Below, piece after piece: positions 32,152 to 40,689 of a stretch of 64,000 bases of DNA (position 1 is its first letter; each line of letters opens with the position of its first letter). Under the pieces are notes generated by a model that saw nothing but the letters and a program-made list of their open reading frames with translations, was not told the DNA's origin and made no database searches. Source of the stretch: Nonomuraea sediminis (GTDB lineage Bacteria; Actinomycetota; Actinomycetes; Streptosporangiales; Streptosporangiaceae); the NCBI RefSeq assembly GCF_018531495.1, contig NZ_JAHDTI010000010.1:62001-126000 (forward strand), read 5' to 3'. A program made the position numbers and the translations under genes.

Positions 32152-34169
32152 TCTCCGATCAGGATGCGACTCCCCAGCGGCCCGCCGTTGGCCCACAATC
32201 GACGCTGATGGCTTCCAAACTCAGATCCGTCGTCTCGGTCACGGTGACGCTGGCCGTGCTCTTCGCTGCCGCCGGCGCGGCTTTGATCGGCACCGGCCGG
32301 CTGAGCTGGCTGTCGATCCTGATCTCAATAACCTCGTTGGTGTACGTGGCGGTCGCCTTCGTCGGCGCGGCGATCCTGCGCACGCGGCCGCGCAGCCGTA
32401 CTGGCTGGATATTCCTCCTCTCCGGTACGGCGGCGCCGGTCGCGGCCGCGCTCACCGCCGCCGCCGACGTCGGGGCGCACGTCGGCAGGGTCGACGCCGC
32501 ATCCTGGATCTATCTGGCGCAGACCCCGTTCAGCCTGCTCAGCGTCCCGGTGATGGCGACCTTCGGGATCCTGCTCTTCCCCGACCGCCGCCTGGACACG
32601 CGGCGCTGGCGGGTGCTCGGGCTGGCCTTCGCCGTCGACCTGCTCGTGCTGCTGGTGTGGGCGCTGCTCTCGCCGGACTCGGTGGAGGTGCAGGGGCTCT
32701 ACAACCCCATCGCGGTGCCCGGCGCGGACGGGCTGGTGATCAGCATCCTGCTCGTCGGCCCACTCAGTCTGCTGGCCTGCGTCTCGCTTTGGCGCTTCGC
32801 CCGGCGCGACACCGGCCCGTACGCACCCGCCCTGCGCACGGCCGCGCGGGTGTCGTTCGTCGTCCCCGCCTCCTACCTCGCATGCGTGGTCGCGGGATTC
32901 ACCTCCGGGGACACGGCACCCATCGCCGTCCTGGAGAACCTCGCGGCGATCGCGGTCGGAGCCGCGGCGTGGATCGGCATCGCGCGGCACGGGCTGTTCG
33001 ACACCCGCGCGGTGCTCAACCGGGCGCTGGTGTACGGGTTCCTGAGCCTGGCGCTCGTCGCGGTCTACCTCGTCGCGGCCGTCTCACTCGGCCTGGCCTT
33101 CGGCGGGCTCGTGCCGCAGGTCGTCGCCGCGGTCATGGCCGCCCTGGCCGTGCTGCCGCTGCGTGACCTGGTGCAACGCCGGATCAACCAGCTCGTCTAC
33201 GGGCTCCGGGACGATCCGGCGGCCGCGTTCGCCCGGCTCGGCGACCGGCTGGACGCGGCCGGGGCGCCCGAGGACATCCTCCCGGCCGCCGTCCGTACGG
33301 TCGCCGAAGCCCTTCGCCTGCCGTACGTCGCGATCGAGGCGGGCGGCGAGGTGCTGTGCCGTCACGGCCGCGCGCTTCCCGGCCAGACGCAGGCGCTGCC
33401 GCTGCCCTTCGCCGGCGAGACGATCGGCCACCTGATGCTGCAGACCCGCAGCGGCGGCGACTTCTCGGCCGACGAGCGGCGGCTGCTGGCGGACCTGACC
33501 AAGCAGGTGGCCGTGGCGGCCCGCGCGGTCGTGCTGACCCAGGCGCTGCAGTCCTCGCGGCAGCGCCTGGTGACGACGCGCGAAGAGGAGAGGCGGCGGC
33601 TGCGCCGCGACCTGCACGACGGGCTCGGCCCCACGCTCGCCGGCATCGCTCTGGGCATCGACACGGTACGCCGGGCGACCCCGCCGGACGGGTCTGTCGC
33701 GGATTTGCTGGCCAGGCTCCGCGAAGCCACCGAATCGGCGGTCGACGACATCCGCCGCCTCGTCTACGACCTGCGGCCGCCGATCCTCGACGAGCTGGGC
33801 CTGGCCGGGGCCGTACGGGAACAGGCGGTACGGCTGGGCGCGGCGAGCATCGACGTCCCCGAGGCGCTCCCCGCGCTGCCCGCCGCGGTGGAGGTGGCCG
33901 CCTACCGCATCGCCGTCGAAGCCCTGACCAACGCGGCGCGCCACGCGCCGGGAACGCCGGTGTCGGTCCAGCTCACGGTGAACAGCCGCCTGGAGCTGTC
34001 GATCGCCGACGGCGGCGCCGGGCTGCCGGACGGATACCGCGCGGGCATCGGTCTGAACTCGATGCGGGAGCGCGCCGCGGAGCTCGGCGGCCTGTGCGTG
34101 GTGAGCCGGCGTGACCCGTGCGGAACGCTCGTGCGCGCGGAGTTCCCACTGTTCGAGGAGGCGCTGTGA
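32148..34169 (+). CDS. NarL-type sensor histidine kinase with membrane and GAF-like regions
   Basis: A 673-residue sensor kinase. Eight to ten hydrophobic segments occupy residues 20-340, a GAF-like domain follows (about 350-450), then the HisKA_3 box with REEERRRLRRDLHDGLGPTL (phosphorylated histidine near residue 489) and a HATPase domain with N-box (EALTNAARHA) and GxGLNSMRERAAELGG. The start ATG at 32148 overlaps the upstream stop by four bases, and its own stop overlaps the response regulator start (GTGA). It phosphorylates the regulator at 34166. The stimulus is unknown but likely membrane-related. Confidence 0.92.
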   Translation: MISDQDATPQRPAVGPQSTLMASKLRSVVSVTVTLAVLFAAAGAALIGTGRLSWLSILISITSLVYVAVAFVGAAILRTRPRSRTGWIFLLSGTAAPVAAALTAAADVGAHVGRVDAASWIYLAQTPFSLLSVPVMATFGILLFPDRRLDTRRWRVLGLAFAVDLLVLLVWALLSPDSVEVQGLYNPIAVPGADGLVISILLVGPLSLLACVSLWRFARRDTGPYAPALRTAARVSFVVPASYLACVVAGFTSGDTAPIAVLENLAAIAVGAAAWIGIARHGLFDTRAVLNRALVYGFLSLALVAVYLVAAVSLGLAFGGLVPQVVAAVMAALAVLPLRDLVQRRINQLVYGLRDDPAAAFARLGDRLDAAGAPEDILPAAVRTVAEALRLPYVAIEAGGEVLCRHGRALPGQTQALPLPFAGETIGHLMLQTRSGGDFSADERRLLADLTKQVAVAARAVVLTQALQSSRQRLVTTREEERRRLRRDLHDGLGPTLAGIALGIDTVRRATPPDGSVADLLARLREATESAVDDIRRLVYDLRPPILDELGLAGAVREQAVRLGAASIDVPEALPALPAAVEVAAYRIAVEALTNAARHAPGTPVSVQLTVNSRLELSIADGGAGLPDGYRAGIGLNSMRERAAELGGLCVVSRRDPCGTLVRAEFPLFEEAL

Positions 34170-34831
34170 CGGTACGAGTCGTCGTGGCCGATGACCATCC
34201 GCTGTTCCGGGAGGGGCTGCGGTCGCTCATCTGCGACTCGGCCGAGACCGAGCTGGCCGGGGTGGCCGCCGATGGCGACGAGGCCGTCGCCGTCACGCTC
34301 GAGCAGCGCCCCGACGTGGTCGTCATGGACCTGCGGATGCCCGGTCTCAACGGCGTCGACGCGACCCGCAGGATCGTCACCGCGCTGCCCGAGGTCGCCG
34401 TGCTGGTGCTGACGATGGTGGAGGAGGACGCCTCGATATTCGCGGCGATGCGCGCGGGCGCACGAGGTTACGTCCTCAAGGGCGCAGAACCCGAGACCAT
34501 CCTGCGCTCGATCCTCGTGGTCGCGGCGGGAGAGGTGATCTTCGGTTCCGCGGTCGCCGCGCGCCTGACCCAGTTCTTCGCGGTCGGCGCCGGCGCCACC
34601 GTGACGCCCTTCCCCAACCTCACCGGCCGCGAGCGCGACATCCTCGCGCTCATGGCGACGGGCGCGGACAACAGGACCATCGCGCTGCGCATCGGGGTGA
34701 CGGAGAAGACCGTGCGCAACAACGTGTCGAACATCTTCGCCAAGCTGCACGTCGCTGACCGGGCGGCGGCCGTGGCGCGAGCGCGTGACGCCGGGCTGGG
34801 TTCGGCGCCACAGGACCGGTTGGGAAGGTAA
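34166..34831 (+). CDS. NarL/FixJ-family response regulator
   Basis: A 221-residue two-component regulator. The receiver domain starts VVVADDHPLFREGL, with the phosphorylated aspartate in VVVMDLRMPG (about D54) and the conserved lysine in YVLKGAE. A LuxR-type HTH lies at about 150-210 (LTGRERDILALMATGADNRT). The GTG start overlaps the kinase stop, so both proteins are made together. Downstream, 34832-35224 holds no gene I can support; a short minus-strand frame (RTVAIWPANATVIGATDWGR) may be decayed sequence. Confidence 0.92.
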   Translation: MTVRVVVADDHPLFREGLRSLICDSAETELAGVAADGDEAVAVTLEQRPDVVVMDLRMPGLNGVDATRRIVTALPEVAVLVLTMVEEDASIFAAMRAGARGYVLKGAEPETILRSILVVAAGEVIFGSAVAARLTQFFAVGAGATVTPFPNLTGRERDILALMATGADNRTIALRIGVTEKTVRNNVSNIFAKLHVADRAAAVARARDAGLGSAPQDRLGR

Positions 34832-35224
34832 GACAGGGCAGCCGCAGGTCAAGCGCGTTGTCGTGATCGGCCCCACGAGCGTCGTGTCGGCCCCAGTCCG
34901 TGGCGCCGATCACTGTGGCGTTGGCCGGCCAGATCGCCACCGTACGGCCGTCGGGTTCGGCGCGCACCTGCTGGACCCCAGGGTCGCTCCAGCATAAAGC
35001 TCTGGTGGTCCGTCCCTGAGGTGGGGTGGATCACGAGAGTTTTCGCTTTGCAGAGGCGAAGCGAGCTGGTGTTCTCAACCAGCACGGGCGGATCGATGAC
35101 TGCCCCTCAACGTGCGCATGGATGTCCGCAAGGTGCTTGACAGGTCAGGGCTCAACGGGAGCTACGGCACAGCTTTGTCTCGCTGCTGTCGGATCACGGT
35201 GTCCCGATAGAGGACATTTCCCAC

Positions 35225-35363
35225 CCAGGTGCAGGTCCAGGCCCCGGATCCGGTCGCCACGCACCTGCATGGCGGTGAAGTGGGCATACCCGGCGAACGC
35301 GAGCGGCGCCAGGTCCTCGGCCTCGGCGACCCGGCCGTCACGCTGCACAACGAACGAAGACAT
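35225..35363 (-). pseudogene. Class IV aminotransferase N-terminal remnant
   Basis: The frame from the ATG at 35363 reads MSSFVVQRDGRVAEAEDLAP then LAFAGYAHFTAMQVRGDRIR and GLDLHL. This is the start of the actinobacterial aminotransferase class IV family (AGYGHFTxMxV..GRVRGLxLHL). After about 45 residues the homology ends, and the pyridoxal-lysine region is missing, so the gene is a truncated relic. It is divergent from the MerR gene and may have been its target. Confidence 0.55.
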
Positions 35364-35413
35364 ATCTCACTCCCAGCAGTACGGAATGTGCGTCCTGCGG
35401 GCGAAGTTAAGGG

Positions 35414-35435
35414 TTGACATTGATGGCAAGGTCAA
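35414..35435 (+). promoter_or_regulatory. Candidate MerR promoter/operator
   Basis: TTGAC (35414-35418) and GTCAA (35431-35435) form an inverted repeat 21 bp before the MerR start codon. TTGACA at its left could serve as a -35 box. This repeat type between promoter elements is usual for MerR-family autoregulation. Confidence 0.5.
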
Positions 35436-35455
35436 GCGGGTAGTGGAGCGAGCAC

Positions 35456-35800
35456 ATGCTGATCGGCGAGTTGTCCCGGCACACAGGGGTCAGCACGCGA
35501 CTGCTGCGGTACTACGAGGCGCAGGGCGTGCTGCAGGCCCATCGCGGCACGAACGGCTACCGCTTCTATGACGACGACGCCGTGGTCACCGTGCGCCAGG
35601 TGCGCGCGCTGCTGAAGGCGGGCCTGTCGACCGAGGTGATCCGCGTGGTACTGCCGTGCGTACGCGGCGAGCGCCCCGACTTCGAGTGGTGCGCCGAGCT
35701 CTGGGACATCCTGAACGGCGAGCTCGAGGCCATGAACGAGCACATCGGCGACCTCCAGCGCAGGCGCGACGTCCTCGCGGGCTTCGTCCGGAACCGCTGA
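35456..35800 (+). CDS. MerR-family transcriptional regulator
   Basis: A 114-residue regulator with the MerR winged helix at the N-terminus (LIGELSRHTGVSTRLLRYYE, GYRFYDDDAVVTVRQVRALL) and a C-terminal dimerisation coil (LNGELEAMNEHIGDLQRRRD). It lacks a cysteine-rich metal site, so it probably senses a small organic ligand or acts as a simple repressor. It is divergent from a decayed class IV aminotransferase. The stretch between its stop and the response regulator end at 36002 has no clear gene. Confidence 0.88.
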   Translation: MLIGELSRHTGVSTRLLRYYEAQGVLQAHRGTNGYRFYDDDAVVTVRQVRALLKAGLSTEVIRVVLPCVRGERPDFEWCAELWDILNGELEAMNEHIGDLQRRRDVLAGFVRNR

Positions 35801-36001
35801 GGCTGTCCAGGTTCAGCGGCCACGCCCCCGGCGACCACACACAGTCACCGTGCCCCGGCCTACATGTACGGCAGGCCGCGCGGCGCCCGCTTCTTCCAGC
35901 AGTCCTCGAACCCGCGCGGGTACCCGGACCTTGGTATAGGCGTTGAACGACTCGTGGACAGAGCCGCCGCTCGCCCCCTGTCTGCAGACGATCAGCGCAC
36001 C

Positions 36002-36655
36002 TCAACCCCTGGAATCAATCATCTGGCCGCCGAGACGGATGATCCCGCGGGAAGCGGCGACCGTCACGGCGGCGGTCCGGTCGTCGACGCCGAGCTTGGC
36101 GAAGATGTGCAGGAGGTGGGTCTTGACCGTGGCCTCACTGATGCACAGGTGGGCGGCGATGGCCTTGTTGCTCATCCCCTGGGCGACAGCGCAGAGGACC
36201 TCGATCTCCCGACCGCTGAGGGCGTCAGGCGCATCGGCACGCGCCCACGACAACACCCGGGTGGCGATCGTCGGCGACAGCGCACTCTCTCCTCGCGCCG
36301 CCGCCCGGATCGCGTCGAACAGCTGCTCACGGCGGGTGTCCTTGAGCAGGTAGCCGATGGCTCCCGCGTCGATGGCACGCGAGATGTCGCTGTCGGTGTC
36401 GTAAGTGGTAAGGACGATCACCTTGGCGCTGGGGTCGTGTTCGCGGATCCGGTTGATCGCCGTCGCGCCGTCGATCTCGGGCAGCTGCAGGTCCATCAGG
36501 GTGACGTCGGGCCGCAGGTCGTGCGCCAGCCGTACCGCGTCTGTGCCGGAAACCGCCTCGCCGACCACCTCCAGGTCGTCCTGGGTGCCGAGCATCGCCC
36601 GGATGCCGTCACGGACCACCGGATGGTCGTCGGCGATCAGGACCCGGACGGTCAT
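36002..36655 (-). CDS. NarL/FixJ-family response regulator
   Basis: A 217-residue regulator. The receiver starts RVLIADDHPVVRDGI, with the phosphorylated aspartate in VTLMDLQLPEIDG (about D54) and K in YLLKDTRRE. The LuxR-type HTH lies at about 145-205 (LSGREIEVLCAVAQGMSNKA, SEATVKTHLLHIFAKLGV). The longer frame to 37054 is a shadow of the kinase gene; the ATG at 36655 overlaps the kinase stop by four bases. The pair forms a classical LiaRS/DesRK-like two-component operon. Confidence 0.92.
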   Translation of the reverse strand: MTVRVLIADDHPVVRDGIRAMLGTQDDLEVVGEAVSGTDAVRLAHDLRPDVTLMDLQLPEIDGATAINRIREHDPSAKVIVLTTYDTDSDISRAIDAGAIGYLLKDTRREQLFDAIRAAARGESALSPTIATRVLSWARADAPDALSGREIEVLCAVAQGMSNKAIAAHLCISEATVKTHLLHIFAKLGVDDRTAAVTVAASRGIIRLGGQMIDSRG

Positions 36656-37791
36656 CGCGCCCCGCTCAGCGCCGCTGCCGGGAGGCTGGCCACGACCGTG
36701 GCGCCCGCGCCGGGAGCACTTTCCACGAGCAGTGTGCCGCCGAGCTGCTCCATCCGTTCCCGCATGATCGACAGACCATGTCCGGAGGCGGCCCGCTCGG
36801 GATCGAAACCGCCGCCGTCGTCGTGGACATCCAGCACGACCAGGTCCTCCATGTACGACAGGGTCAGCGTAACCTGCTCGGCACTGGCATGGCGGCGTGC
36901 GTTGGCGACCGCCTCCTGCGCCACGCGCAGCAGCTCTGCCTGGACTTGGGCTTCCAGCGGCCGGAGCGTGCCGGTGATCACGCTGTGCGCCTCGATGCCG
37001 GTCTCGTCGGACAGCCGGCCGGACAGCCGCCGCAGAGCCTCTGGCAGGCCGCATTCGTCGAGGTCGCCGGGGCGCAGCGCTCGCACCACGCGGCGACTTT
37101 CAGCCAGGTTCTCCCGGGCCGCCCGTAAGGCCTGGCTGAGGTGCTTGTTGTCCGGCAGGGTCGCCTGCGCTGCCTCCAGCAACATCACCACGCTGGCGAA
37201 CCCCTGGGTGAGGCTGTCGTGGATGTCCCGGGCAAGCCGCTGCCGCTCGGCCGCCACTCCCGCCTGCCGTTCGGCCGCCGCCCGCGCTTCCTGCGCGGCC
37301 TGCAGCTGGTCGATGAGCCGCTTGCGCTCGGCGCTCTGCTGTGCCACGGAATTGAAGTATCCGACAGCGGTGGCCGCGCTGATCGCGATCAGTGCGCTGA
37401 TGGCGATCTCGGTCCAGGTGATCGACCCGGTCGTGTGGTATCGGTGCCACAGCCAGCCCCCGGCGCACGACACCACCGCGACCAGCCCGACCCGCACGGC
37501 GTCCATGCAGTACGGCACGAGCACGCTCAACCCGACCACCAGGAAGGAGGAATCGACGGCGAACAGCCCCAGCCAGAGCAACCCGCCGCCCAGCACGTAC
37601 GGCACGGGCACGTCACCCGAGGGCGGCGTGCGCAGCACGAACCACACCGCATACCAGGCGGCCAGCCCGGCCACCAACACCACCGGGAGGAACCGGCCTC
37701 CCTCCATCACGGGTCCTGCGGAGGTCAGCACCAGCCACGAGACGAAAAAGGCGTGCTGCCACCGACGCCGCGACCGCTCCCAGGACTCCAT
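36652..37791 (-). CDS. NarL-type sensor histidine kinase
   Basis: A 379-residue kinase. Four to five transmembrane helices fill residues 12-150, then a coiled segment with Ala/Glu/Arg leads to the HisKA_3 box ERQRLARDIHDSLTQGF (phosphorylated His near 191). The HATPase domain has EAVANARRHA and GHGLSIMRERMEQLGG. There is no large extracellular domain, so it belongs to the intramembrane-sensing type linked to cell-envelope stress. It is followed with a four-base overlap by its response regulator. The neighbour on the other side, lgt, is divergent. Confidence 0.9.
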   Translation of the reverse strand: MESWERSRRRWQHAFFVSWLVLTSAGPVMEGGRFLPVVLVAGLAAWYAVWFVLRTPPSGDVPVPYVLGGGLLWLGLFAVDSSFLVVGLSVLVPYCMDAVRVGLVAVVSCAGGWLWHRYHTTGSITWTEIAISALIAISAATAVGYFNSVAQQSAERKRLIDQLQAAQEARAAAERQAGVAAERQRLARDIHDSLTQGFASVVMLLEAAQATLPDNKHLSQALRAARENLAESRRVVRALRPGDLDECGLPEALRRLSGRLSDETGIEAHSVITGTLRPLEAQVQAELLRVAQEAVANARRHASAEQVTLTLSYMEDLVVLDVHDDGGGFDPERAASGHGLSIMRERMEQLGGTLLVESAPGAGATVVASLPAAALSGAR

Positions 37792-37903
37792 ACCGCTGAC
37801 GATATTCAGCCTTCTGCCGGATCGGCATCAACCAGTCGACTGATCGCATAATCGGCGCACCGCTCGATGCGGGCGCAGCCGTACCGAAACCAGACTCGAC
37901 GGC

Positions 37904-38737
37904 GTGACCGCAATCCCCAGCCCGTCCCAAGCCGTCTGGCATCTGGGCCCGATCCCGATCCGTGCCTACGCCCTTCTGATGGTCCTCGCCGTCCTCGTCG
38001 GCGTCTGGGTGACGCGGCGCCGTTGGGCCGCCCGCGGAGGCGATCCCGGCGCGGTGGACGACATCGCCACCTGGGCCGTGCCGTTCGGCCTGGTCGGCGC
38101 CCGGCTCTACCACGTGGCCACCGACTGGGAACTGTACTTCGGACCCGGCCGACAGCCGCTGCGGGCCTTCGCGATCTGGGAGGGCGGGATCAGCATCTTC
38201 GGCGCCCTCGCGGGCGGCGCGCTTGGCGTGTGGCTGACCTGCCGGCGACGCGGCATCGCGCTGCGCGACTTCGCCGACGCCGTCGCTCCCGGGATCGCGT
38301 TCGGGCAGGCGATCGCCCGCTGGGGCAACTGGTTCAACCAGGAGCTGTACGGCAGGCCGACCACCTTGCCGTGGGCACTGGAGATCGACCCCGCCCACCG
38401 GCCGCCCGGCCTGGAGTCCACGGCCACCTACCATCCGACGTTCCTCTACGAGTCGCTGTGGAACCTGGGCGTGGCAGGGTTCGTCATCTGGGCCGAGCGG
38501 CGGTTCCGGCTCGACCGTGGCCGGACGTTCGCGCTCTACGCCGCGGCCTACACCGCCGGCCGTACCTGGATCGAGTGGTTGCGCATCGATCTCAGTCACC
38601 ACATCCTTGGCCTGCGCCTCAACGACTGGACGGCACTGCTGATCTTCTCGGCCGCGGTCATCTATCTGGCGGCCACGAGGAAGGCCACGCCAGCTGATCG
38701 ATCAGGCGGCCACATGTCCACGCGCCAGCTTCAATGA
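37904..38737 (+). CDS. lgt: Prolipoprotein diacylglyceryl transferase
   Basis: Lgt transfers diacylglycerol from phosphatidylglycerol to the lipobox cysteine of prelipoproteins at the membrane. The 277-residue protein has the multi-helix layout of the family, an N-terminal LGPIPIRAYALLM, the actinobacterial form WEGGISIFGALAGG, the signature RWGNWFNQELYGRPTTLPW, and HPTFLYESLWNLGV. GTG start at 37904. Actinomycetes often carry several lgt copies; this one lies away from trp genes, beside a two-component system, so it may be an additional copy. The window encodes at least two lipoproteins that would need such an enzyme. Confidence 0.92.
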   Translation: MTAIPSPSQAVWHLGPIPIRAYALLMVLAVLVGVWVTRRRWAARGGDPGAVDDIATWAVPFGLVGARLYHVATDWELYFGPGRQPLRAFAIWEGGISIFGALAGGALGVWLTCRRRGIALRDFADAVAPGIAFGQAIARWGNWFNQELYGRPTTLPWALEIDPAHRPPGLESTATYHPTFLYESLWNLGVAGFVIWAERRFRLDRGRTFALYAAAYTAGRTWIEWLRIDLSHHILGLRLNDWTALLIFSAAVIYLAATRKATPADRSGGHMSTRQLQ

Positions 38738-38838
38738 GACAGGACATCGGACCAGTAGGCGGGGTCGTTCCGAGTGGCCTGGGTCTTGGGGTGGTCGGCG
38801 CCCTGCGCCCGCTCCATGCTCTTTGTCGGTGTGTCGGG

Positions 38839-39164
38839 TCAGGTGGGAGGCGGGCCGAGGATCTGGTGGCCGTGGCGCTGGCCGGCCTCGATCAGGCGGG
38901 GGATGTCGGGCGGGGTGGGGTCGGGTCCGGCGGTCCAGTGGTGGTCGCCGCAGTGGTCTTTCCCTCGAGGATGTAGAACGCCTCGTCCTCGCGGTCGTGG
39001 ATGTGCTGAGGTGGCCCGAAACCGACGGGGGCGGACCACTCGATGAGGGTGAAGGCGCTGCCGGTCTGGTCCGCGCCGGCCTTCACGGTCATCCGGGTGT
39101 CCAGGAACCACAGGTGCGGGCCGTCGGCAGGGGTGAGCAAATACCCGGTGGGGTCGAAGCTCAT
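38839..39164 (-). pseudogene. Broken cupin-domain protein
   Basis: The start at 39164 (MSFDPTGYLLTPADGPHLWF) and the cupin motif PPQHIHDREDEAFYILEGK are intact. After this the natural frame is lost. The neighbouring frame gives CGDHHWTAGPDP and then jumps to DIPRLIEAGQRHGHQILGPP, the usual C-terminus, so both a frameshift and an internal deletion of the second cupin motif are present. It overlaps the VOC gene stop by four bases, so it was once the second gene of that operon. Confidence 0.65.
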
Positions 39165-39571
39165 CGGGCATCCTCGGGTTCGTCCTGGGCTGGGTGGTAG
39201 AAGCGGATCTCGATGCCGTCGGGATCGTGCAGGCCGACCAGCACCTGGCCGGCGTGCCCTGTGACGATGCCGCCGTGCGGCTCGGCCAGGTCGTCCAGTC
39301 GCTGCTGCCAGGCCTTCAGGTCACGCAGGGTGGGTACGCACAAGGCCATCGGGTCGAATCCAGCCATCGCGGCAGCACGTACCGAATCTTGACGCAGGGC
39401 CACATCGACGACGTTGTTCGCATCACGCAGGGCGACACCCATGAGCTTGCCGTCCTCGACGAACTCGATGACGACGCGCAGGCCTAGAACGCGCTCGTAC
39501 CAGTCTCGGCTGCGTTCCACGTCCGTTACCGGGAGTTTGACGTGGTGGAAGCCGTTGAGTGTCGCGCCCAT
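39161..39571 (-). CDS. VOC-family (glyoxalase-like) protein
   Basis: A 136-residue vicinal-oxygen-chelate protein. Two beta-alpha-beta-beta-beta halves are visible, with the start LNGFHHVKLPVTDVERSRDW (metal histidine) and a second half ending VGLHDPDGIEIRFYHP (metal glutamate). VOC proteins are metal enzymes (dioxygenases, lyases, isomerases) or antibiotic-binding resistance proteins; the exact role is unknown. GGAGG five bases before the ATG at 39571 decides the start over GTG 39577. It is first in an operon with the broken cupin gene and divergent from a TetR regulator. Confidence 0.85.
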   Translation of the reverse strand: MGATLNGFHHVKLPVTDVERSRDWYERVLGLRVVIEFVEDGKLMGVALRDANNVVDVALRQDSVRAAAMAGFDPMALCVPTLRDLKAWQQRLDDLAEPHGGIVTGHAGQVLVGLHDPDGIEIRFYHPAQDEPEDAR

Positions 39572-39592
39572 GGGCACCTCCGAAGGATCTCA

Positions 39593-39624
39593 CTAGAGCA
39601 GTCTCTAGCGAATGTTCTCTAGAG
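39593..39624. promoter_or_regulatory. Candidate TetR operators (CTAGAG/CTCTAG boxes)
   Basis: CTAGAG-N4-CTCTAG (39593-39608) is a perfect inverted repeat. A second palindrome CTCTAGAG lies at 39617-39624, and two near-copies of CTCTAGCGAATG follow. All sit in the 66-bp gap between the VOC and TetR start codons, a typical autoregulated divergon. Confidence 0.7.
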
Positions 39625-39637
39625 TAAGCTCCAGCGA

Positions 39638-40282
39638 ATGAGCGATCCTGTCAAGAGCACGACCGGAAAGGGCACCCGCCGAGCCGCTCAGGCGCGTGCT
39701 ACCCGGAGACGGATCACCGACGCTGCGCGGGAGCTGTTCCTGCGGCAGGGGTACGCCTCGACCACCCTGGATCAGATCGCCGCCGCGGCCGGGGTCGCGG
39801 TGCAGACGGTGTACTTCCACTTCGGCAACAAGGCCACAGTTCTCAAAGAGATCATCGACGTGCTGGCGGTCGGCGACGACGAGCCGATACCGATGCTGGA
39901 CCGGCCTTGGGTGGAGCAGGTACGCAACGAACCAGACGGCCGCCGGGCGTTGGCGATCTGGCTGGCCAACAGTCGCGTCATCTTCGGCCGGGTGGCGCCG
40001 ATCATGAAGATCGTCCGCGACGCCGCCGGCGCCGATGCCGAGATGGCCGCGCAGTGGGAGACCAATCAGAACCAGCGCTTCCTCGCCCACCACACCCTCG
40101 CGCGGCAACTCGCCGACAAGCAGGCCCTGCACTCGGACCTGTCGACCGAGGAGGCGGCCGACGTCATCTTCACCCTGGTCAGCTTCGAGGTCTACCTCTT
40201 GCTCACCGACGCACGCGGGTGGACGCCCGATGAGTGGGAACGCTGGATCCACAAGACCCTCGCCGCCGCGATCCTGCGCTGA
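39638..40282 (+). CDS. TetR-family transcriptional regulator
   Basis: A 214-residue repressor. The basic N-terminal tail is followed by a TetR HTH (RRRITDAARELFLRQGYAST, GVAVQTVYFHFGNK), and the C-terminal part is helical with no recognisable cofactor motif. It is divergent from the VOC/cupin operon with several CTAGAG-type boxes in between, so it likely represses that operon and itself. The next gap (40283-40689) holds no supportable gene; a minus-strand text WFAVEVTAANPADRVADGQK is perhaps decayed dehydrogenase sequence. Confidence 0.88.
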   Translation: MSDPVKSTTGKGTRRAAQARATRRRITDAARELFLRQGYASTTLDQIAAAAGVAVQTVYFHFGNKATVLKEIIDVLAVGDDEPIPMLDRPWVEQVRNEPDGRRALAIWLANSRVIFGRVAPIMKIVRDAAGADAEMAAQWETNQNQRFLAHHTLARQLADKQALHSDLSTEEAADVIFTLVSFEVYLLLTDARGWTPDEWERWIHKTLAAAILR

Positions 40283-40689
40283 AGCCGACACCGGGTACGG
40301 GAACGAGCGGGCGACCACTCGGGCGCCAAAGAAGTCCGGCAAGTCTGCCACGCCTTTCTGGCCGTCGGCGACACGGTCCGCTGGGTTAGCAGCGGTGACC
40401 TCGACTGCGAACCACCCTGAACTTTGGTTCATGAAGTCTTCAGAGATCGACACATATCTCCTGGAGTCGATTCCCTTAATCGCGGAGGTGACATGGGCGA
40501 GGCGAGTCCATATGCGACTGGCGGCGGGAGAACGGCGCTAGAGCACCGCTATGGAGCATTGCGTACGCTAAGGCGGTTCGGCGGGGTCAGTGTGGGTGCT
40601 GAACGCGGGCTGTTCGGGTGCTTGGGGATACGTTCCGGTTCCGATGCAGGTCCACTCCCGAGTAGACGGGTTTTCCCTGCTGGGCCACG

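Noticed and set aside
34118..34166. Upstream ATG start for the first response regulator
   Set aside because: It would add 16 residues of kinase-overlap shadow; the receiver domain starts at GTG 34166, which overlaps the kinase stop in the usual way.
35864..37843. 659-residue plus-strand ORF
   Set aside because: Lies opposite the NarL-type regulator and kinase genes, whose motifs are complete on the minus strand.
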